Assembly (NCBI GenBank): GCA_021773235.1
Contig: JAJFKL010000032.1
Span: 124,001-188,000, forward strand
Length of the DNA stretch: 64,000 nt
DNA from: Gammaproteobacteria bacterium
Lineage (GTDB): Bacteria; Pseudomonadota; Gammaproteobacteria; Eutrophobiales; Eutrophobiaceae
Direction: 5' to 3'
Shown here: in pieces, positions 36,326-45,200 of the stretch
Numbering within the stretch: position 1 is the stretch's first letter
Layout of the letters: each line of letters opens with the position of its first letter
Notes under the pieces: generated by a model
What the model saw: the letters and a program-made list of their open reading frames with translations, nothing else
What the model was told of the DNA's origin: nothing
The model's database searches: none
Position numbers and translations under genes: made by a program

Positions 36326-36349
36326 TTTACTTAATGGGAAGGTCGTACA

Positions 36350-37522
36350 GTGATACCGTATGGTAGACATCATATTGATGAAGATGATATAGAGGCTGTT
36401 TCTGAAGTTTTAAGAAGCGGAGTATTAACACAGGGGCCTGCGGTTGAAGCTTTCGAGCGAGCTATAGCCGAATATGTTGGTGTCAAATATGCCGTCGCTG
36501 TTTCAAGTGGGACGGCCGGTTTACATCTTGCGGCATTAGTTGCCGGCATTACTGAGGGAAAAAAATTAATAACATCTCCCATTACCTTTGTTGCCAGCGC
36601 TAATTCCGTGCTTTATGCAGGAGGGGATCCACTTTTTGCAGATATTGATCCTGAAACCATTAATTTATCAGCTGATAAATTAAATATAGCATTAATTAAT
36701 GATTCAGAAATTAGAGGCATTATGCCGGTACATTTTTCTGGGTTGACTTGCGACATGGTTGCTATTGCTGAAGCAGCTAATAAATATGATGCAATTGTTA
36801 TTGAAGATGCAGCACATGCGCTCGGCGCAAAATATGCAGATGGCAGTAAAGTGGGGAGTTGCAAGAATTCTTTGATGACTGTATTTTCTTTTCATCCTGT
36901 TAAAGCCATCGCAGCAGGTGAAGGAGGCATGGTCACAACAAATGACGAGAATATATACCGAAGACTATTACGGTTACGAAGCCATGGGATCAATAAGCTT
37001 AATGACCCTTATGAGTTTCCACAACAGTCGGTAGAAAATAGTATTCCAAGCCCATGGTACTATGAGATGCAAGAGTTAGGTTTTAATTACCGTATTACTG
37101 ATATTCAATGTGCTTTGGCGTTATCACAATTGAAAAAGATTGAAAAATTTATTTCACGCAGAAGAGACCTTGTCAGAAGATATAATTCAGCGTTTTCAGA
37201 GTTTGAGAATTGTAGGCCTGCTCAAGAAAGCGAATGCGAACGAAGTGCGCATCATCTATATGTGTTGAGGATAGATTTTAATAAAATTAAGCTGAGTCGT
37301 TCAGAGTTAATGCTTGAATTAAGAGTGAGAAAAATTATTACACAAGTTCATTATATCCCACTGCCTGCTCAACCGTACTATAGAAAACTTGGGTTTAATC
37401 CAGAAGATTATATGTGTTCGCAGGAATACTATTCGCAAGCATTAAGTATCCCTTTGTATTATGACCTTAGTGATGAGCAACAGGGTTATGTGATTCAAAC
37501 TTTAAGGGAATTGCTTGTTTGA
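36350..37522 (+). CDS. pseC: PseC-type UDP-4-keto-sugar C4 aminotransferase
   Basis: A 390-residue PLP enzyme starting with GTG. MIPYGRHHIDEDDIEAV, VSSGTAGLHLAALVAG and FSFHPVKAIAAGEGGM (K185 binds PLP) are characteristic of PseC, which aminates UDP-2-acetamido-2,6-dideoxy-arabino-hexos-4-ulose in pseudaminic acid synthesis. The dehydratase PseB, usually next to it, is not in the window; the inverted acyltransferase lies where it would be expected. The aldo/keto reductase start overlaps the stop by 4 bases. Confidence 0.88.
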   Translation: MIPYGRHHIDEDDIEAVSEVLRSGVLTQGPAVEAFERAIAEYVGVKYAVAVSSGTAGLHLAALVAGITEGKKLITSPITFVASANSVLYAGGDPLFADIDPETINLSADKLNIALINDSEIRGIMPVHFSGLTCDMVAIAEAANKYDAIVIEDAAHALGAKYADGSKVGSCKNSLMTVFSFHPVKAIAAGEGGMVTTNDENIYRRLLRLRSHGINKLNDPYEFPQQSVENSIPSPWYYEMQELGFNYRITDIQCALALSQLKKIEKFISRRRDLVRRYNSAFSEFENCRPAQESECERSAHHLYVLRIDFNKIKLSRSELMLELRVRKIITQVHYIPLPAQPYYRKLGFNPEDYMCSQEYYSQALSIPLYYDLSDEQQGYVIQTLRELLV

Positions 37523-38385
37523 AACTAGCAATAGGTACTGCTCAGTTTGGTTGTGATTATGGAATAGCAAATCAGCACGGGTGTGTTTCTGAAAATGAAG
37601 TCAGAAATATATTGAACTATGCAGAAAACAATAATATTTCTATGTTGGATACAGCAATAGCCTATGGTGAAAGTGAAAGCAAACTTGGTAAATTAGGTGT
37701 GAATGATTGGAATATCGTCACCAAGATAACAATATTGAATAATAGAGAAAAAGATAAAATAGTCTCTGTTAAAGAACAGGTAAATGCTTCTTTGAAAAGG
37801 CTCAAAGTAGATAAATTATACGGGGTTTTATTACATAACCCAGAGTGTTTGTTAGAAAATAATGGTGATGAAATATACTCAATCATGAATGAATTAAAAG
37901 CGTCTGGTATTGTTGAAAATATTGGCATATCTATTTATTCTCCTCTTGAGCTTGACGAGCTCTGTGGTCGATATGAGTTTGGTATTATTCAAGCGCCAAT
38001 AAATATTTTTGATCGAAGAATAATTGAATCTGATTGGCACCAATGTTTGCATAAAAAAGGTATCGAGTTACATGCCCGTTCTGTTTTTTTACAGGGATTG
38101 TTGTTAATGACGGCAGAAAAGCGGCCGAGAATATTTAATAAATGGTCTTCGCTTTGGTCTATTTGGGATGAATGGGTGAAAAATAATGAATTAACGTATT
38201 TGCAAGCATGTTTACGATACGTTTTTTCAATTACTTCAGTCAAAAAGATTGTTATAGGTGTTGATAGTTGTCAACAACTGAAGGAAATTATTGATGCTAT
38301 CGATGGAGAATTGCCAGCGATTCCTAATGAATTGAAATGTGATGATGCTGCATTACTCAATCCATCATTTTGGGAGCATCTTTGA
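37519..38385 (+). CDS. Aldo/keto reductase-family protein of nonulosonate clusters
   Basis: A 288-residue TIM-barrel reductase. It begins LAIGTAQFGCDYGIAN, with MLDTAIAYGESE (the Asp/Tyr catalytic pair), LLHNPECLLE for the catalytic His region and IGISIYSP. It lies between PseC and the cytidylyltransferase, a place where aldo/keto reductase genes are often found in pse-type loci. The reaction there is not established. It starts with TTG overlapping pseC by 4 bases. Confidence 0.82.
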   Translation: MKLAIGTAQFGCDYGIANQHGCVSENEVRNILNYAENNNISMLDTAIAYGESESKLGKLGVNDWNIVTKITILNNREKDKIVSVKEQVNASLKRLKVDKLYGVLLHNPECLLENNGDEIYSIMNELKASGIVENIGISIYSPLELDELCGRYEFGIIQAPINIFDRRIIESDWHQCLHKKGIELHARSVFLQGLLLMTAEKRPRIFNKWSSLWSIWDEWVKNNELTYLQACLRYVFSITSVKKIVIGVDSCQQLKEIIDAIDGELPAIPNELKCDDAALLNPSFWEHL

Positions 38386-40409
38386 ACGTTATTGCTGTTG
38401 TTCAAGCTCGAATGGGCTCTACACGCTACCCCAAGAAGGTGATGGCATGCGTCAATGATGTTCCTTTAATCGAATTGTTGCTTGAGCGTTTATCTAAAGC
38501 AAAATTAGTCGATGAAATAATAGTTGCGACTTCATCTAATGTGAACAATGAACCTTTGGTAAAACATGTAACCAAGCTTGGATGTCGTGTTTTTCAAGGG
38601 GATGAAAATGATGTTCTAGATCGTTATTATCAAGCAGTAAAGTATACTAAGCCTGATGCGATTGTTCGTATAACCGGAGACTGCCCCTTAATTGATCCCG
38701 AGATAGTGGATGAGGTTATTAATGCATTTCTTGATTCACAAGTTGACTATGCGAGCAATATTTACCCTCCTACTTATCCTGATGGTTTGGATGTCGAGGT
38801 TTTTTCATTTACGGCTTTAGAAAAAGCTTGGCGAGACGCTGTACTTCCTTCGGAAAGAGAACATGTCACTTCTTATATCAGTGAAACAGGTCAATTCCAA
38901 ACAGTTAATGTTTCGAATAATGAGGATAATTCTTGTGAGCGATGGACGGTGGATGAACCTGAAGATTTTGAAGTGGTATCTGCAGTGTTCACGCATTTTT
39001 TGCCGAAAGTTGATTTCTCCTGGAAAGAAGTATTACAGTTTAAGAATGAACATCCGGAGAGTTTCCTAGCAAATAAACATATGATACGTAACGAAGGTTC
39101 AGCTATGAGTGAAGGTGCTAAACTTTGGAAACGCGCAAAGAAAGTTATTCCTGGTGGCAATATGTTGCTATCCAAACGTCCTGAGATGTTTCTTCCAGAA
39201 CAATGGCCAAATTACTTTAGTAAGGCGAAAGGCTGTAAGGTTTGGGACCTAGCTGACAGAGAATATATTGATGTCAATATTATGGGGGTAGGGACGAATA
39301 TTCTTGGTTATGGACATCCTGAAGTGGATGCAGCAGTGCAAAGAACGGTCGTACAAGGAAACATGTCGACGTTGAATTGTGCGGAAGAAGTTTATTTAGC
39401 TGAAAAAATAATAGAAATGCACCCTTGGGCACAAATGGTGCGTTTAGCAAGAACTGGTGGTGAAGCAAACGCAATTGCTATAAGAATTGCACGCGCCGCA
39501 ACGGGAAAAGATAAGGTTGCTATTTGTGGTTATCATGGCTGGCATGACTGGTATCTATCTGCGAATTTAAATGATGACAAAAACTTGGATGGTCACTTAC
39601 TTCCGGGACTTGAACCTAAAGGAGTACCTAGAAACCTACAGGGAACGGTCTATCCTTTTGAATACAATGATTACGATACCCTCGAAAAGCTGGTAAACGT
39701 ACATGACATTGGTGTTATTAAAATGGAAGTCTCTCGTAACGAAGGACCTATTAATCAGTTTCTTGAAAAAGTACGGCGGCTAGCGACTGAAAAAAACATT
39801 ATCTTGATGTTTGATGAGTGCACTTCAGGTTTTCGACAAACCTTTGGTGGACTACATAAGCAATATGGCATTGAACCGGATATGGCTATATTCGGCAAGG
39901 CGTTAGGTAATGGTTATGCCATCACCGCCGTTGTTGGTAAAGAGGAAATTATGCAAATTGCCCAGAGTACGTTTATTAGTAGTACTTTCTGGACCGAACG
40001 AATTGGACCTTCAGCGGCATTGAAAACTCTGGAAGTAATGGAACAGACACGTTCATGGGAAAAGATAACGCAAATTGGAAAAGATATTGCTTCCAAATGG
40101 ATGGTATTAGCAGAGAAGCATGAACTTTCGATAGAGACTTATGGCTTGCCTGCCTTAACTGGATTTTCATTTAATAGTTCTAAGGCGTTAGCTTACAAAA
40201 CGCTGATTGCGCAGGAAATGTTATCAAAGGGCTTTTTAGCTGGAACAAATGTATATGTTTGCATCGAACATACCGAAGAGATAATTTCTGCCTATATAGA
40301 AAATCTCGATCCTGTATTTGCGATGATTAAAGAATGCGAAGAAGGTCGAGATGTGATGAGCTTGCTTAATGGTCCGGTATGTCATGATGGTTTTAGGAGA
40401 TTAAATTAA
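38382..40409 (+). CDS. Fusion of PseF/SpsF-type cytidylyltransferase and class III aminotransferase
   Basis: About 675 residues from a TTG at 38382, which overlaps the preceding TGA. Residues 1-230 are a CMP-sugar synthetase-like domain (VVQARMGSTRYPKKV, RITGDCPLIDP, YPDGLDVEVFS). Residues 245-675 are a glutamate-1-semialdehyde-aminotransferase-like enzyme (NIMGVGTNILGYGHP, ARTGGEANAIAIRIAR, MFDECTSGFR), with the PLP lysine K506 in FGKALGNGYAI. An ATG at 39105 preceded by GAAGG could also start the aminotransferase alone. It would activate and aminate a nonulosonic acid or precursor. Confidence 0.88.
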   Translation: MNVIAVVQARMGSTRYPKKVMACVNDVPLIELLLERLSKAKLVDEIIVATSSNVNNEPLVKHVTKLGCRVFQGDENDVLDRYYQAVKYTKPDAIVRITGDCPLIDPEIVDEVINAFLDSQVDYASNIYPPTYPDGLDVEVFSFTALEKAWRDAVLPSEREHVTSYISETGQFQTVNVSNNEDNSCERWTVDEPEDFEVVSAVFTHFLPKVDFSWKEVLQFKNEHPESFLANKHMIRNEGSAMSEGAKLWKRAKKVIPGGNMLLSKRPEMFLPEQWPNYFSKAKGCKVWDLADREYIDVNIMGVGTNILGYGHPEVDAAVQRTVVQGNMSTLNCAEEVYLAEKIIEMHPWAQMVRLARTGGEANAIAIRIARAATGKDKVAICGYHGWHDWYLSANLNDDKNLDGHLLPGLEPKGVPRNLQGTVYPFEYNDYDTLEKLVNVHDIGVIKMEVSRNEGPINQFLEKVRRLATEKNIILMFDECTSGFRQTFGGLHKQYGIEPDMAIFGKALGNGYAITAVVGKEEIMQIAQSTFISSTFWTERIGPSAALKTLEVMEQTRSWEKITQIGKDIASKWMVLAEKHELSIETYGLPALTGFSFNSSKALAYKTLIAQEMLSKGFLAGTNVYVCIEHTEEIISAYIENLDPVFAMIKECEEGRDVMSLLNGPVCHDGFRRLN

Positions 40410-41092
40410 TGATGAAATCTGTTCTTGTCATTGCAGCCCATCCCGATGATGAAGTATTGGGATGTGGTGGTACTATTGCTCGTCTTATAAACGAAGGCTC
40501 AATTGTGAACATTGCTTTTCTGGCTGATGGAGTTATGTCTCGTGGAGAGAGTAAAGAAGAAAAAAATGAAGATTTAGAAATACGTCGTGCAGCGGCAAAA
40601 AAAGCTTGTGGTATATTGGGAACCAAGTCAGTCTCTTTTAGGGATTTTCCCGATAACTGTATGGATACGGTTGCCTTATTAGATATTGCTAAAGTAGTTG
40701 AAGCACTTATAGAGCAATATCAGCCTGATACTATTTTTACACATCATTTTAGTGATTTAAATATTGATCATAGATTGACTAATCAAGCGGTCATAACAGC
40801 GTGCCGACCACAGCAAGATAGTTCAGTCAAAACGATCTTATCTTTTGAAGTGCCATCAAGTACAGAGTGGCAAATTTCAGGGAATAATGGCATTTTTAAT
40901 CCAAATTGGTTTGTGGATATCACAGAAACATTAGATGTCAAACTCTCGGCTTTAGATGCCTATGCTGACGAATTAAGAGACTGGCCGCACCCACGCTCAC
41001 ATAAAGGCGTTGAATCTCTAGCTCGTTGGCGCGGCGCTACAGTAAGTATGCGAGCAGCAGAAGCTTTTATGTTAGGCAGACATTTAAAGTGA
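40409..41092 (+). CDS. PIG-L/LmbE-family N-deacetylase
   Basis: A 227-residue zinc deacetylase. AAHPDDEVLGCGG gives H11, D13 and D14, and a later THHFSDLNIDH gives the third ligand. The family removes N-acetyl groups from GlcNAc-type sugars. Here it may expose an amine on the nonulosonate or its precursor for formylation by the enzyme at 45201 (inference). It starts at the base where the fusion gene ends. Confidence 0.88.
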   Translation: MMKSVLVIAAHPDDEVLGCGGTIARLINEGSIVNIAFLADGVMSRGESKEEKNEDLEIRRAAAKKACGILGTKSVSFRDFPDNCMDTVALLDIAKVVEALIEQYQPDTIFTHHFSDLNIDHRLTNQAVITACRPQQDSSVKTILSFEVPSSTEWQISGNNGIFNPNWFVDITETLDVKLSALDAYADELRDWPHPRSHKGVESLARWRGATVSMRAAEAFMLGRHLK

Positions 41093-42162
41093 GAGTTATT
41101 TTTCGTGTAGATGCATCTGAAAAAATTGGTAATGGTCATTTCTATCGTTGTTTGAGTCTTGCTGAAGGATTAATTGAACGAGGTGCAGAGACGCAGTTTA
41201 TTTGTAAAGACCTGGATAGAAACCTCAATGATCTTTTGAAAGATAAATCGATACCTGTTTTATCGTTGATAAACACGAAAAAAAAAAGCGAGTTGAACAA
41301 CGAAAGTTATGCTGATTGGCTAGGAATATCACAAAAGGAAGACGCAGAAGAAACAATTTGTGCGTTACAAGGGAGTAAGCCTGACTATTTAATAGTCGAC
41401 CATTATGCGCTTGATGCAAAATGGGAAGGACAAATTAAGAAACATGTTAAACGTCTTATTTTAATTGATGATTTGGCAGAGAAACAACATCTTTGTGATA
41501 TTGTCATCAATCAAGGTTACTTTTCAGCCAAGGAAGATTATCTCAAGCTTATTCCTGAAAACTGTCAGTTATTATTAGGGCCGGACTATGTTTTACTTTC
41601 CGCGGCATACAAACAAGCCCTAAAGAAAATGGTTGTGCGACAAGGTAAGCTAGAGCATCTACTGATATTTTTTACAGCAGGAGATGATAATGGAGAAACA
41701 TTAAAAGCGCTTAAAGGTTTAAGTCAAGGATTTAAATTTAGTCATGTGGATGTTGTTGTTGGTAAAAACAATTACGATAGTGATGACATTAAAAATATAT
41801 GTATACATCAAGGTTGGCAGTTTCATTGCCAAATCGATTATATGGCAGAACTCATTTTAGAAGCAGATTTGGTCATTGGAAGTGCAGGTGCAAATAGTTG
41901 GGAGAGGTGCGTCTTGGGGGCGCCAGCATTAGTAACGATAATGGCTGACAATCAACAAGCGAATGCAACTGCATTAGAGAAAATGAATGCCATCGTCTGT
42001 ATTGGTGATTATAAAAGTACAAGTCCTGAGACTTACCGTAATGCCTTGCTGAAAATTAATAATAATAAATTGCAGGCTATGTCCTCTTCAGCGGGAAAAT
42101 TGATTGATACTAATGGTGTCGATCGAATATGTGATTATTTGTTATCTGATATGAAACATTAA
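41089..42162 (+). CDS. pseG: PseG-type UDP-sugar hydrolase
   Basis: A 357-residue GT-B-fold hydrolase. The GTG at 41089 overlaps the previous stop as GTGA and gives MRVIFRVDASEKIGNGHFYRC, with the catalytic H17. LIVDHYALDAKWE, ILIDDLAEKQHLCDIVINQG and SAGANSWERC are also PseG-like. PseG releases 2,4-diacetamido-2,4,6-trideoxy-altrose from UDP before condensation with PEP. It supplies the NeuB-like synthase immediately downstream. Confidence 0.88.
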   Translation: MRVIFRVDASEKIGNGHFYRCLSLAEGLIERGAETQFICKDLDRNLNDLLKDKSIPVLSLINTKKKSELNNESYADWLGISQKEDAEETICALQGSKPDYLIVDHYALDAKWEGQIKKHVKRLILIDDLAEKQHLCDIVINQGYFSAKEDYLKLIPENCQLLLGPDYVLLSAAYKQALKKMVVRQGKLEHLLIFFTAGDDNGETLKALKGLSQGFKFSHVDVVVGKNNYDSDDIKNICIHQGWQFHCQIDYMAELILEADLVIGSAGANSWERCVLGAPALVTIMADNQQANATALEKMNAIVCIGDYKSTSPETYRNALLKINNNKLQAMSSSAGKLIDTNGVDRICDYLLSDMKH

Positions 42163-42167
42163 ATATA

Positions 42168-43226
42168 ATGTCATTTTCTAAAACTATTAATATCGGTGGT
42201 TATGAAATAATACCTACCGGTGCCTGTTTCATCGCAGCAGAGATTGGTATAAATCATAATGGTGATATGGGTCTTGCAAAAAAGGCAATTGATGCAGCTA
42301 AAGAAGCAGGAGCGACCAGCGTAAAGTTTCAAAACTATAAAACAGAAGATTTTGTACAGAATAAAGAATTGGTATATACCTATAAAAATGCAGGTAAGTC
42401 GATTACTGAATCACAATGGGAAATGTTTAAACGGTGTGAACTATCAATAGAGCAACTCATCGAATTAAAGAAATACAGTGACAGATTAGGTATTTTATTC
42501 TTCACGACGCCGACTAGTAAGAAAGGTATTTCAGACCTTCAAAAAATAGGCGCACCATTAATAAAAAATGGTTCCGACTTCCTCACTAATCTAGAATTGA
42601 TTAGTGAGATGGCAAAGACAGGTTTGCCGACCGTGTTGTCTACCGGGATGGCAACAGAGGATGAAATTGAAGATGCGGTCAATATATTTAAGAAAGCAGG
42701 GGGCAGGGAGCTTGTTTTGTTGCATTGTACATCCAGTTACCCAACCCCGGTTGAAGAAGTTCATCTAAATAAAATAATAACTTTGGCAGAGACTTTTGAC
42801 TGTTTGTCAGGGTTTAGTGATCATAGTGAAGGAACTACAGCAGCTATTGGAGCAAGAATAATGGGTGCATGTTTCATTGAAAAGCATTTTACTTTGGATA
42901 AAACGCTTCCAGGTCCAGACCATTATTTTTCTGCTGATCCGAAAGAGTTTAAAAAGATGATTGATAATGTGCGTTATGTTGAAGTAGCAATGGGAGACCG
43001 TGAGTTAGGTCCTTCACTTTCAGAACAAGAAAGTCGCTTACAATTTCGGTTGTCATGTATTGCCGCTAAAGATTTACCTGCTGGAACAAAATTAAAAAAA
43101 GAGCACATAAGGTTTGGTCGGCCAGGAACGGGGATTTTGCCAAAGAATGTAGAACTGTTAATTAATCGTGTTTTGAAAAAGAATCTTACTCAAAACAAGC
43201 CCTTTAACTTGGATGAATTAATATGA
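42168..43226 (+). CDS. NeuB-family nonulosonic acid synthase
   Basis: A 352-residue enzyme that condenses PEP with a hexosamine. The barrel domain (1-280) has IAAEIGINHNGDM, SVKFQNYKTEDFV, LIKNGSDFLTN and GFSDHSEGTTAAIGA; the C-terminal SAF/antifreeze-like domain (about 285-352) has IAAKDLPAGTKLKKEHI. The motifs resemble the NeuB/LegI branch more than PseI, although its neighbours are PseC and PseG types. Product is therefore a sialic-, legionaminic- or pseudaminic-like acid. Confidence 0.9.
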   Translation: MSFSKTINIGGYEIIPTGACFIAAEIGINHNGDMGLAKKAIDAAKEAGATSVKFQNYKTEDFVQNKELVYTYKNAGKSITESQWEMFKRCELSIEQLIELKKYSDRLGILFFTTPTSKKGISDLQKIGAPLIKNGSDFLTNLELISEMAKTGLPTVLSTGMATEDEIEDAVNIFKKAGGRELVLLHCTSSYPTPVEEVHLNKIITLAETFDCLSGFSDHSEGTTAAIGARIMGACFIEKHFTLDKTLPGPDHYFSADPKEFKKMIDNVRYVEVAMGDRELGPSLSEQESRLQFRLSCIAAKDLPAGTKLKKEHIRFGRPGTGILPKNVELLINRVLKKNLTQNKPFNLDELI

Positions 43227-44524
43227 AAAAAGAGAAAGTAATCGTCGTTGGTGCTGGGATTGCTGGAATTGCAGCTAGTTATTTTGAAGCAATTAAAGGC
43301 AATGAAGTGCAATTAATTGAAACTGATAGTGTTCCAGGAGGCTTGTTAAAAAGTGATTTTAATGGAAAAACTTATTTTGATTATGGAACGCATATTTTGC
43401 CAGAAGTGCAAGTAGAGGAAATAGATAAATTTCTTTTTGGCGATTTAACTGATGAGGATTATTTAAAGACTAAATTAATATCAGCTGGTAATTTTTATAA
43501 CAATAGGCTTAATGAGAAAAGCTGTTATGTAGATATTTCAGAATTATCCGATGAACTATATAAAAATAGTTGTTTAGAGTTATTAGAAAGTGATGATTCA
43601 AAAAGAGAGAATCTTTCTGATTTTTTTATTCATCGATATGGAAAAACGATCTATGAATATATTTTCAAGGAAGTGATAATTAAATATATGGGCGAAGATC
43701 CTCAAAACCTGGATTATTCTATAGGTTATTTTTTTGATATGTCACGTGTATTAGCATTTGATCAAAAAATCGTCGATAACTTAAATCAATTGGATTTGTA
43801 CAATAAAATTCTTGGGCATCATAAACGCACTGAAGGTGTAATGAAGTATTACCCTAAAGTCGGTGGGGTCGGAGCATTAATTAATCATCTTGTTGAAAAA
43901 ATTAGTAAGGTTGGTGTTCATGTCATGACAGGCACAACCATCAAAGATCTTGAAGTCAATAACAAGAATATTTCCAAGCTTATTACAGACAATGGTTGTT
44001 ACGAATGTGACAGGTGCATATGGTCTGTGCCATTAATTTTTTTAGCCAATCTTGCAAAGATTCAAAGAAAATCAATAAGGCCTATATTTAGGAAAACAAT
44101 GTTATATGATTTTTCATTTAACAAACCACTCAATACAGATTGTTGTTTCATTAATGTGTATGAACCATCAATGCAATCTGGGAGAATTACAGTTTATCAA
44201 AATCTGGGAGCTAAAGACGAGTCAGGATTTAGTTGTACTGTTGAAGTCTTATCTGATGAGGTGCCCACAGATGAAGAAATACTTAATGAATTAATGAAAA
44301 TGAATTTGATTGATGGTCAGGCAACATGCTGTTTTAAACAGACAAGAGAAGTTAAAAATGGATTTCCTGTTTTAACTACTGATTATGTACAAAGCTCAAA
44401 AGAAAATAATCATTATTATCGAGATCAATTTGAGAATGTTATGTTCATTGGCAAAGCTTCAGAAGATGCATTTTTCATGACTGATGTGTTGAGAGATGCG
44501 TATATGAAGATTATTTCATTGTGA
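43223..44524 (+). CDS. FAD/NAD(P)-binding oxidoreductase (amine-oxidase-like fold)
   Basis: A 433-residue flavoprotein-like protein. VIVVGAGIAGIAASYFEA is the dinucleotide motif and LIETDSVPGGLLKS the ribose-binding acid with the GG pair, as in protoporphyrinogen-oxidase or UDP-galactopyranose-mutase relatives. MKYYPKVGGVGALINHLV and NVMFIGKASEDAFFMTDVL at the end fit this fold. It overlaps the synthase by 4 bases, so it probably modifies the same acid. Reaction unknown. Confidence 0.75.
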   Translation: MKKEKVIVVGAGIAGIAASYFEAIKGNEVQLIETDSVPGGLLKSDFNGKTYFDYGTHILPEVQVEEIDKFLFGDLTDEDYLKTKLISAGNFYNNRLNEKSCYVDISELSDELYKNSCLELLESDDSKRENLSDFFIHRYGKTIYEYIFKEVIIKYMGEDPQNLDYSIGYFFDMSRVLAFDQKIVDNLNQLDLYNKILGHHKRTEGVMKYYPKVGGVGALINHLVEKISKVGVHVMTGTTIKDLEVNNKNISKLITDNGCYECDRCIWSVPLIFLANLAKIQRKSIRPIFRKTMLYDFSFNKPLNTDCCFINVYEPSMQSGRITVYQNLGAKDESGFSCTVEVLSDEVPTDEEILNELMKMNLIDGQATCCFKQTREVKNGFPVLTTDYVQSSKENNHYYRDQFENVMFIGKASEDAFFMTDVLRDAYMKIISL

Positions 44525-44534
44525 TCATTGCTTT

Positions 44535-45197
44535 ATGAGTAATGACTTTTGGGAAGAAAAATATAGTCATGGTTTTATTCAACGTTATCCATGGGATGCT
44601 GTCATTAGTTTTGTTTTTAATAATATGCCGGCTGAAAAATTAAGACATGATATCTGCATATTAGAAGTAGGATGTGGAACAGGCGCAAATTTATGGTTCG
44701 CAGCTCGCGAGGGATTTAATGTTACTGGTATTGATTGTTCAGTAACTGCAATTAATATAGTAAAAAAGAGATTTATTAAAGATAGCTTAGTAGGGAACTT
44801 TAATACTGGTGATTTTGCGAGTCTACCTTATGATGATAGTACGTTTGATCTGATTATTGACCGTGGATCTATAACCCATGTCGGCCTATCTAAGGCAAAG
44901 GATACGATGGCTGAAATATATAGGGTTATGAAATCAGGGGGAAAGTTATTTTTTAATCCATACTCAGATAAGAGTACCAGTTCTTATTCTGGTAAAAAAA
45001 TTGAAGATGGCTTAACTATAAACATAAGCGAAGGGTCATTGAAGAATGTAGGACAATTATGTTTTTACAATAAAGAACATATAGTTTCCCTTCTCAAGTT
45101 GTTTAAAATAAAAAGCATGGTTCACTTAAGTAAAGAGGAAATGCTTTTAAAGCAGAGTGGTACTCATGCAGAGTGGCATGTTATCGCCCAGAAATAA
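44535..45197 (+). CDS. SAM-dependent methyltransferase (class I)
   Basis: A 220-residue methyltransferase: ILEVGCGTGANLWFAAREG (motif I), GIDCSVTAINI (motif II), FDLIIDRGSITHVG (motif IV). FWEEKYSHGFIQRYPWDAVI at the N-terminus is common in sugar-cluster enzymes. Likely methylates the acid made by this module. Neighbour spacing is 10 and 3 bases. Confidence 0.83.
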   Translation: MSNDFWEEKYSHGFIQRYPWDAVISFVFNNMPAEKLRHDICILEVGCGTGANLWFAAREGFNVTGIDCSVTAINIVKKRFIKDSLVGNFNTGDFASLPYDDSTFDLIIDRGSITHVGLSKAKDTMAEIYRVMKSGGKLFFNPYSDKSTSSYSGKKIEDGLTINISEGSLKNVGQLCFYNKEHIVSLLKLFKIKSMVHLSKEEMLLKQSGTHAEWHVIAQK

Positions 45198-45200
45198 CTC

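Noticed and set aside
43223-44524. Calling the flavoprotein UDP-galactopyranose mutase
   Set aside because: The dinucleotide motif fits the broad fold, but I could not find the specific UGM substrate-site motifs, and the setting in a nonulosonate module argues for another role.
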